Assembly: GCA_001829395.1 (NCBI GenBank)
Contig: MIBD01000179.1
Location: 16,848-22,599 of the forward strand
Length of the DNA: 5,752 bases
From: Spirochaetes bacterium GWF1_49_6
Lineage (GTDB): Bacteria; Spirochaetota; Brevinematia; Brevinematales; GWF1-51-8
Direction: 5' to 3'
A program made the position numbers and the translations under genes. The notes under the pieces were generated by a model that was not told the origin of the DNA, did not search any database, and saw only the letters and a list, made by a program, of their open reading frames with translations. Positions 5,695-5,752 of this stretch are shown here, piece after piece; within the stretch, counting starts at the first letter, position 1, and the number at the start of each line of letters is the position of its first letter.

Positions 5695-5742
5695 TGAGCC
5701 TGTCGAAGCATGAGCCTGTCGAAGCATGAGCCTGTCGAAGCA
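5695..5742. repeat. Three perfect tandem copies of a 16-bp unit
   Basis: The unit TGAGCCTGTCGAAGCA occurs three times without any mismatch (5695-5710, 5711-5726, 5727-5742). The first copy is preceded by GTCATGC, giving an inverted pair ATGCT (5691-5695)/AGCAT (5707-5711); this longer form resembles a palindromic repeat I recall seeing scattered between genes in many environmental bacterial genomes. Copies two and three lack the CT that completes the left arm, as if the array grew by duplication of the right part. Spacing is too short and there are no distinct spacers, so it is not a CRISPR array. Confidence 0.85.
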
Positions 5743-5752
5743 TTAAAAGGAC

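Noticed and set aside
5695..5742. CRISPR array
   Set aside because: Units are directly adjacent, 16 bp, with no unique spacers between them and no cas genes.
5743..5752. AAAAGGA near the window end as the ribosome-binding site of a + strand gene beyond the edge
   Set aside because: Plausible, but no coding sequence is inside the window to support it.

Overview
The window reads as ordinary bacterial chromosome, most likely from a metagenome-type genome of mixed base composition. A spirochaete or a nearby phylum is my best guess. It rests on the cyclase layout (six membrane segments, class III domain, short repeat-like tail), the lipoprotein with a loose lipobox, and the rplU-prp-rpmA order. 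This is inference from family resemblance, not a database result.

Layout. Positions 1-3998 read on the + strand. They hold the 3' part of metG (methionyl-tRNA synthetase with a C-terminal tRNA-binding domain), ackA (acetate kinase), a membrane-anchored class III nucleotide cyclase, and a very short lipoprotein gene that looks like the 5' stump of a larger one. The metG-ackA (44 bp) and ackA-cyclase (56 bp) gaps contain no visible terminator, so read-through is plausible. The cyclase is clearly richer in A+T than metG and ackA, and the change begins right after the ackA stop codon. Positions 4046-5301 read on the - strand as a compact operon: rplU (L21), prp (L27-type processing cysteine protease), rpmA (L27) and a dksA/traR-like zinc-finger gene. 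A near-consensus promoter lies upstream of rplU (TTGACA, 17 bp, TATCAT; 5391 to 5363). The two gene blocks converge at about 4000-4045, where a 9-T tract sits.

The right end, 5302-5752, has no long gene but is not empty. It holds the rplU promoter and leader, a 43-codon + strand reading frame with its own Shine-Dalgarno and a strongly hydrophobic segment, two copies of a hairpin repeat whose outer arms are conserved while the inner stems differ yet still pair, a third hairpin, and three perfect tandem copies of a 16-bp unit.

How the genes work together. metG and the - strand operon serve translation and its control by nutrient status; ackA serves acetate/ATP metabolism; the cyclase is a second-messenger enzyme with no visible receptor domain apart from its membrane part. 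I see no defence system, mobile-element gene or CRISPR. The points most worth following are a catalytically intact Prp beside an L27 that lacks the N-terminal extension Prp is known to remove, the small membrane-protein frame overlapping the rplU promoter, the truncated lipoprotein gene, and the structured repeats.
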